A stretch of DNA of 28,275 bases from Acidobacteriota bacterium (GTDB lineage: Bacteria; Acidobacteriota; Terriglobia; Terriglobales; Acidobacteriaceae): positions 1-28,275 of the forward strand of contig JAJYSL010000038.1 in NCBI GenBank assembly GCA_021793595.1, read 5' to 3'. Each line of letters starts with the position of its first letter. Position 1 is the stretch's first letter. This document shows positions 23,570 through 28,275 of this stretch, in pieces. The notes beneath the pieces are model-generated. The model had not been told where the DNA came from. It was given only the letters and a program-made list of their open reading frames with translations, and did no database searches. The translations under genes were made by a program, and so were the position numbers.

Positions 23570-26506
23570 TTATGGCCCCATGCTGGTTGGGGTACACGTG
23601 CCACTCGGATTCGCAGGCGTTGGCGGTGTCGGCGGTGTGGTCCAGGGAACATTAGTGAAATCGAAAAAGTCCAGCAGGTCGGGCTGTGCGGCGTCACGCG
23701 CAGTCAAATGCGCATTCGCATCGATAAATCGATTCTCGACGAACTTAATCACCGCCGTGTGGTCCATGGGCACGTGCGACACGTAGTGCCTGCGCGTGAA
23801 TGGCGATATCACCATGTTTGGCAGTCGAAAGCCTAGCTGCGCCGCGAAGCCGTACACAGCCGCGGCATCCCCCGGATTGGCGCCAGGATCAGTCAACGCC
23901 AAGTCGCAATGGATCGTCGGCGTTCCAGGTGTCGGTGGCACGCATGGGTTGTAGCTGTCGGGGTTGACCGCTATCGAGGAGATGTCAGTCGGGTAGTTGG
24001 CGACCTGGGAGGCATCCGTGTAGTCGTTGGTGTGATCCGGGACTGGCGGCACATGGTCGTACGGACCGCCGCCCTCGTCGTAGCTGAGGAAGAAGACGGA
24101 ATCCTTCCATTCCGGGCTGGCCATGAAGGCGTTGATCACCTTTGCCACTTGCTGCTGGCCGAGCAGGATCGATGAAGGGGACCCGGGATGCTCGTCATCG
24201 AGGCCGTAACCAGCTTCAATAAAGGCGAAGCTCGGCAGGTTGCCGTTGGTGAGATCGGTGTAATACTGCGACAACGGCGCAATACGGTCCGGATCGATGC
24301 AGAAGGAATTCGTTGGATCGCCGACGACGCTGGATGGCTGCGTGGGCGGGGTACAGGGGGCTCCGGTTGGATTTCCATGCAGATATTGGTATGCATACGT
24401 GAAGTGGGAGAAGTAAGTCGCTGGGTAGGCAGCGTTGGTCGCGCCGGGACAAGTGGCGTCTGCGAAGCAAAAGCCCTGGGTGTCGGTGTAGTAAATTTTC
24501 CATGACACCTTTGCCGTGTCAAGCTCCTGGAAAATAGTCGGTATATTCAGCGTGCCCACGTGGTCATCGCTGCCCGGGTCTTTGACCAAACCTTGAGTGG
24601 TACCTCCCGTAAAGGTCGCGATGCGATTGGAAATGCTCTTGCTGGACACCGGAGAAAACCAGCGATCAGACAAGGCAAATTGAGACGCCATGTAGTAGTA
24701 GTAGTTAAGGAATCCCTGGTCGTAATATCCCATCGCACGCTGCCCGGTCAGGTCGGTGAAATTGCCGGAACAGGAGCCAGACTTGAGGCAGCTCTTTGCG
24801 TAGCCTTCAGCATTGTGGACGAAGCCATTCATCAGGATAGGTCGAGTTGTGAGGAAGTTATACTTGTTGACCTCTCCGTAGCTTGCCAGCCAGTCCGAAG
24901 TCTCATCGTCGATGCAGGTTGTCGTGAATTTGAAGAGCGGATAAACGACCCCTTCGTCGTCCGTGTTGCTGATCGTGGTTAATTTATCGTCAATGCCATC
25001 CACGCTATAAGTTTTGCCGTCGTCGCCAATGTTCCAGCCGTTCGCCTGGCGGTATGGATTGAGCATGCCAAAGTAAGTGTCGAACGTACGGTTCTCCTGC
25101 AGCATAAAGATGACGTGTGTGATAGCTAGAACGCTGTCCGGCGAGTTCAGCGTTACGGTCGTTTGCGCCGATACGGTCCCCCCATCTCCGGTCGCTGTCA
25201 CGGTGTAGGTGGTTGTCGAGGTCGGACTCACAGTTTGTGTTCCCCCGATCGTCGGCAAGGTATACGAGCTGCCGTCCGTCCCGGTGATCGTTACCTGGTT
25301 GGCATTCGTTGCCGTCACAGTCAACGTGGATGAACTTTCCGAAGTGATCGACGTAGGGTTGGCCGTGATGGTGACGGTCGGCGCCGGATTTGGCGTCACC
25401 GTCACGGTTGCAGTCGCCGTGACTGTTCCTCCGGGGCCGGTCGCGGTCGCGGTGTACGTGGTGGTTTTGGTTGGACTGACCGTTTGCGTCGCGCTGGTCG
25501 AGGGCAGGGTGTATGTGCTGCCATCGCTTCCAGTAACCGTCACCGTTGTGGCATTCGTCGTATTCACAGTGAGAGTAGATGAATTTCCCGACGTAATGGA
25601 CGCGGGATTGGCCGTGATGGTGACGGTCGGTGCCGGATTTGGCGTCACCGTCACGGTTGCAGTCGCCGAAATCTTACCTCCAGGCCCCGTTGCTGTCGCG
25701 GTATAAGTAGTTGTTGATTTTGGGCTGACAGCCTGGGTTCCTCCGCTTGCCGCCAGCGTATAGGAACTGCCATCGCTGCCGGCTACCACAACCCCTGTAG
25801 CGTTTGTCGCAGTCACCGTCAAAATTGACGAACTTCCCGGAGTGACCGACGTGGGATTGGCGGTGATCGATACAGTTGGCGCTAGGTTGGTCGATGCGCT
25901 CACAGTTACGGTTGCGCTTGAAGTGACCGTTCCACCGGCTCCGGTTGCGGTTGCAGTATAGGTGGTGGTGGCGGCTGGGCTGACGGATTGTGTTCCACCG
26001 GTGGCCGACAATGTATAGGAACTGCCATCGCTGCCGGTCACGGTCACCGCCGTGGCATTTGTCGCCGTTACGGTCAACGTGGACGAACTCCCCGGGGTGA
26101 TAGACATGGGGCTGGCAAGAATATTCACGGTCGGCGCGGTCGCGGCTGACACCGTGACCGTCGACGTCGCAGTGGTCGTTCCACCGGGTCCCGTCGCAGT
26201 GGCGGTATACGTGGTCGTCGTCGCCGGAGTGACCGGTAGAGTGCCCCCGTCCGAAGGCAGGGTATAGGAGCTGCCGTCACTGCCGGTCACGGTCACAGAC
26301 GTGGCATTCGACGCCGTGACGCTCAACATGGCCGTGCTTCCCTTGGTCACTTGGGCTGGACTGGCGGAGATGTTTACCGTCGGCACCGGTGGAGGTTGGC
26401 CTGGGATTGCATTCTGGCAACCGGTAACGACGATGAGAAGCGACAGACAGGAAAACAGCGTGACTGGCAAAAAGCGAAACCGCAACCAAGACGATCGATT
26501 TTTCAT
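23570..26506 (-). CDS. phosphoesterase lipoprotein (PLC/AcpA type), five Ig-like repeats
   Basis: A 978-residue lipoprotein: signal peptide with lipobox VVTGC (C30), five Ig-like repeats beginning at 42, 125, 210, 293 and 376 (spacing 83, 85, 83, 83), then a phosphoesterase domain (about 455-955). The catalytic motifs are intact: MLQENRTFDTYFG (468-480), LDDEHPG (769-775), DEGGGPYDHVPP (810-821) and ISPFTRRHYVSH (900-911). Relatives are phospholipases C and acid phosphatases that free phosphate from lipids or other esters. The C-terminal tail is Pro/Thr-rich. It is much longer than the three-repeat paralogue because of two extra Ig units and longer catalytic loops. GAGGA lies seven bases before the ATG. 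The repeats are strikingly similar at DNA level. The antiporter gene follows 47 bases downstream. Cellular substrate is unknown; phosphate scavenging is the simplest inference. Confidence 0.92.
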   Translation of the reverse strand: MKNRSSWLRFRFLPVTLFSCLSLLIVVTGCQNAIPGQPPPVPTVNISASPAQVTKGSTAMLSVTASNATSVTVTGSDGSSYTLPSDGGTLPVTPATTTTYTATATGPGGTTTATSTVTVSAATAPTVNILASPMSITPGSSSTLTVTATNATAVTVTGSDGSSYTLSATGGTQSVSPAATTTYTATATGAGGTVTSSATVTVSASTNLAPTVSITANPTSVTPGSSSILTVTATNATGVVVAGSDGSSYTLAASGGTQAVSPKSTTTYTATATGPGGKISATATVTVTPNPAPTVTITANPASITSGNSSTLTVNTTNATTVTVTGSDGSTYTLPSTSATQTVSPTKTTTYTATATGPGGTVTATATVTVTPNPAPTVTITANPTSITSESSSTLTVTATNANQVTITGTDGSSYTLPTIGGTQTVSPTSTTTYTVTATGDGGTVSAQTTVTLNSPDSVLAITHVIFMLQENRTFDTYFGMLNPYRQANGWNIGDDGKTYSVDGIDDKLTTISNTDDEGVVYPLFKFTTTCIDDETSDWLASYGEVNKYNFLTTRPILMNGFVHNAEGYAKSCLKSGSCSGNFTDLTGQRAMGYYDQGFLNYYYYMASQFALSDRWFSPVSSKSISNRIATFTGGTTQGLVKDPGSDDHVGTLNIPTIFQELDTAKVSWKIYYTDTQGFCFADATCPGATNAAYPATYFSHFTYAYQYLHGNPTGAPCTPPTQPSSVVGDPTNSFCIDPDRIAPLSQYYTDLTNGNLPSFAFIEAGYGLDDEHPGSPSSILLGQQQVAKVINAFMASPEWKDSVFFLSYDEGGGPYDHVPPVPDHTNDYTDASQVANYPTDISSIAVNPDSYNPCVPPTPGTPTIHCDLALTDPGANPGDAAAVYGFAAQLGFRLPNMVISPFTRRHYVSHVPMDHTAVIKFVENRFIDANAHLTARDAAQPDLLDFFDFTNVPWTTPPTPPTPANPSGTCTPTSMGP
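25148..26380 (-). repeat. five tandem Ig-like repeats, about 249-base period
   Basis: Coding repeat in the larger phosphoesterase. Each unit has PTV(N/S/T)I-x-A-(S/N)-P, SSTLTV, VTVTGSDGSSYTL, TTTYTATATG and a TVTV close. Units four and five share a 61-base stretch with a single mismatch (25359-25419 against 25608-25668, 249 bases apart). Such similarity is compatible with recent unit duplication or gene conversion and would allow the repeat number to change. Confidence 0.85.
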
Positions 26507-26654
26507 CTTCGTGTCCTCATTCCCCTGATCGGGAACGACGGGCTGTGTAGACTACGTCAAAAGTTGGATACAAAACCAAGCCCGCGTATCCCCCGGGCCA
26601 GCTTCGCGCTCCATCTGATTGATTTAACTGATTAAATCCTGCCCAAAGCACAGC

Positions 26655-28109
26655 CTAAAGCTCACTTTCGAGCGTAGATGTGACCGGATATCGATCTGTT
26701 TCCGGCAACTCGGCTAATTTTTCTGATTTGCGCCATGTCAACGGGTTTGCAGAGTCCCGCGGCAGGGCTCGATTTCCCATGGATTCCGTTCGGTGATGAG
26801 TATCCAGTCCGTCGCGGGCGAAAGAATCCGAAGAGAAATTCTCGCCCGGTCGAGAAAAGAGAGACTGCACCCTCTGCTTCCACGGAACAGAGGCTCCGTG
26901 CGCGATGTCGCTTTGGCATTTCTTCAATTCGAACCAGCGGAGGTAGTTGCGCACAACGCTCCCCATGGTCATCTGGATACCGGCAGCAAAGTTATGCTCG
27001 GCCATGCTGCGCTGCAAGTCGGAGGACTGCAGAATGGTCGTGAGCTGGCTGGCCAGATGACTGGCATCGCCCTTGGTGAAGAAGCTGGCGGCCATGTCTT
27101 CATCCGTCACCATTTCTCGCAGGTCGGCGATGTCAGCGCACACGATCGGCACTCCGTATTCGCACGCTTGATGCGCCGGCCCGCTGGATCCAGTGGCGGA
27201 GTCATAGGGCAGAACCAGGATGGATGTGGTCCCAAACAGTTCTGGAATCGCTTCTTCCGGGACATATCCCAGGAAGTCGATCGGCAGGTGCTTTGGTTGG
27301 GCCGCGCGGATCGATTCCCAATAGCCCGGCTTGGTATGGTGATTGGCGCCCGCAACCAGCAGCCTTGCATTGGGGATCTTCTCAACGACCGCGGGGAAAG
27401 CCTCCATCAGCGTCTCCAGCCGTTTGTAGGTGCCCCAATGGCCGATCGCCAGTATGCGATGTTCCGGATTGCCGCGCTTGGAAAAATCTGGGGGAGTGGG
27501 ATTGGGCGCAAATGTTCCGTGGGTACCGAGAAGAACATTGCTCGCAGAATATTTCTGAACCAAAGTTCGACGATAATGCGGCAGCAGGACGGAAACCGAA
27601 TGCGCGCGCAGCAAAGCCCGCGTGGCCAGATCGCCGCCCATGCGCAATACTCGTTCCCGGCGTATTCCAGCTGCTCCGAAGTTCACATGCTCCAGGATAT
27701 GGTGCAACGTGATATGTGTATAAAATCCAGCTGCGCGGGTAAGGGCAGGCGCAGACAGTCCGAAGAATGCCGCAAATGGATTATCGGGCGTGGCAAAGCT
27801 GGAAAAGACGAGGTTGAACCAAACGACGTCCGGCTTGATTTTGCGAACGGCGCTCAAGATGCGCGAAGGATTTCCCAAGCTGCCGAATTTCCAGCAGCGG
27901 ACCACGTTGAATTCCGGCAATTCCGCCTGCGCTGCAGCACTCAGAGGTTTCCCGCTGGAGTCGGTTGCAAAATCATAGTCGGCCAACTCATCGGCAAGAA
28001 TCGTCAACTCCACGTTGGGAAGACGCTGTAGCTCGCGCGCGACATGAAATGCATATTCGTTCAGCTGTCGGCCGCTCGGGGGAAACGTTGCCACTAAGCA
28101 AATTTTCAT
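26655..28109 (-). CDS. GT4 family glycosyltransferase with C-terminal tail
   Basis: Predicted cytoplasmic retaining glycosyltransferase of the GT-B fold, family GT4, transferring a sugar from a nucleotide donor during exopolysaccharide or glycan synthesis. Of 484 residues, the N-terminal Rossmann half begins MKICLVATFPPSGRQLNEYA, and the C-terminal half holds GHWGTYKRLETLMEAF (223-238), LLVAGANHH, FLGYVPEEAIPELF and SSGPAHQACEYGVPIVCADI (308-327). The usual E-x7-E pair keeps its second Glu (E317), while a Ser stands at the first position, as in many GT4 members. After about 395 comes an 85-residue polar tail without recognisable domain. ATG 28109 has GAGG nine bases upstream; the extension to TTG 28124 would overlap the preceding gene and is rejected. 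It follows the partial beta-barrel gene by 11 bases, so they form an operon. Confidence 0.9.
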   Translation of the reverse strand: MKICLVATFPPSGRQLNEYAFHVARELQRLPNVELTILADELADYDFATDSSGKPLSAAAQAELPEFNVVRCWKFGSLGNPSRILSAVRKIKPDVVWFNLVFSSFATPDNPFAAFFGLSAPALTRAAGFYTHITLHHILEHVNFGAAGIRRERVLRMGGDLATRALLRAHSVSVLLPHYRRTLVQKYSASNVLLGTHGTFAPNPTPPDFSKRGNPEHRILAIGHWGTYKRLETLMEAFPAVVEKIPNARLLVAGANHHTKPGYWESIRAAQPKHLPIDFLGYVPEEAIPELFGTTSILVLPYDSATGSSGPAHQACEYGVPIVCADIADLREMVTDEDMAASFFTKGDASHLASQLTTILQSSDLQRSMAEHNFAAGIQMTMGSVVRNYLRWFELKKCQSDIAHGASVPWKQRVQSLFSRPGENFSSDSFARDGLDTHHRTESMGNRALPRDSANPLTWRKSEKLAELPETDRYPVTSTLESEL

Positions 28110-28120
28110 CAATGCATGCC

Positions 28121-28275
28121 TCAAAAGATCGTGACGCTTACATACGGCCGGAATTGTTGGTTTTTTCCGGGCGTGAAATTAAAAAATGTCTCCTGCGCAA
28201 ACCCGGCTGAAAAATGAAGCGGGTATTGCGCTTCAACTTCTCCTGTTGCATTGTTGAGCGTGGAGCATGTCCCGC
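28121..28275 (-). CDS. C-terminus of a probable outer-membrane beta-barrel protein (partial)
   Basis: On the minus strand, frame starting at 28273, the window edge carries the last 50 codons of a gene whose stop (TGA) is at 28121-28123. The residues include AQYPLHFSAGFAQETFF and finish QQFRPYVSVTIF. Alternating hydrophobic/polar residues and a terminal Phe are the C-terminal beta-signal recognised by the BAM machinery in outer-membrane proteins. The stop overlaps the GAGG ribosome binding site of the glycosyltransferase, which starts 11 bases on, so the two genes are coupled. The start and most of the gene lie beyond the window, so the family cannot be named; a polysaccharide-associated porin or barrel is a guess from context. 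Confidence 0.65.
   Translation of the reverse strand, partial: GTCSTLNNATGEVEAQYPLHFSAGFAQETFFNFTPGKNQQFRPYVSVTIF

Noticed and set aside
25209..25706. Val-rich 165-codon plus-strand frame that looks like a repeat protein
   Set aside because: It is the reverse complement of Thr-rich Ig-like repeats; the Val/Thr regularity comes from complementary codons.
25148..26380. Regularly spaced direct repeats resembling an array
   Set aside because: The period is 249 bases, in frame and protein-coding; there are no short identical repeats with unique spacers, so it is not CRISPR.
26793..28031. 412-codon open frame on the plus strand opposite the glycosyltransferase
   Set aside because: It is antisense to a clear GT4 gene, has no recognisable domain, and its codons mirror the wobble pattern of the real gene.

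Overview
This is ordinary-looking chromosomal DNA of a diderm bacterium, most likely an Acidobacteriota member of the Terriglobia type. The taxonomic call is an inference. It rests on the moderately high GC, an exported VWA protein resembling the acidobacterial VWFA-related family, exported proteins with DUF5666-like modules, phosphoesterase lipoproteins with Ig-like repeats, and a large secreted peptidase content. I see no rRNA, tRNA, CRISPR array, insertion sequence, phage gene or plasmid function. Seventeen protein genes are supported, one of them cut by the right edge. No gene-free gap exceeds 300 bases.

Layout, left to right. (1) 22-2506, minus strand: myo-inositol oxygenase and a sugar-porter MFS transporter, a plausible inositol uptake and oxidation pair. 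(2) 2779-12627: an M61 peptidase with a PDZ domain (minus), a divergent sodium:solute symporter (plus), a type-B carboxylesterase (minus), then a plus-strand run of NlpC/P60 endopeptidase, Tat-exported L-Ala-D/L-Glu-type dipeptide epimerase (ATGA overlap) and S9 prolyl-oligopeptidase. The last three look like an envelope route for dismantling cell-wall peptides. (3) 12900-15011: an exported VWA protein. (4) 15238-18715, minus: TPR protein, nucleotidyltransferase-fold protein and TonB-family protein, probably co-transcribed at least for the first two. (5) 18954-26506: a DUF5666-like exported protein, then two phospholipase C/acid phosphatase-type lipoproteins carrying three and five Ig-like repeats, with a CPA2-type cation/proton antiporter between them. 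(6) 26655-28275, minus: a GT4 glycosyltransferase preceded by the last 50 codons of a probable outer-membrane beta-barrel protein.

Many of the products carry a signal peptide, a lipobox, a Tat motif or membrane segments, so the window is mainly about the cell envelope and scavenging of outside substrates. I did not find a clearly new multi-gene system. The observations I rate highest are the apparently exported muropeptide-salvage trio, a Glu-to-Gln change at a metal-ligand position in one phosphoesterase, the three-module TPR protein coupled to a nucleotidyltransferase, and the partial outer-membrane protein at the right edge. Start sites were moved from the longest reading frame where a ribosome binding site or signal peptide argued for it; each case is noted.
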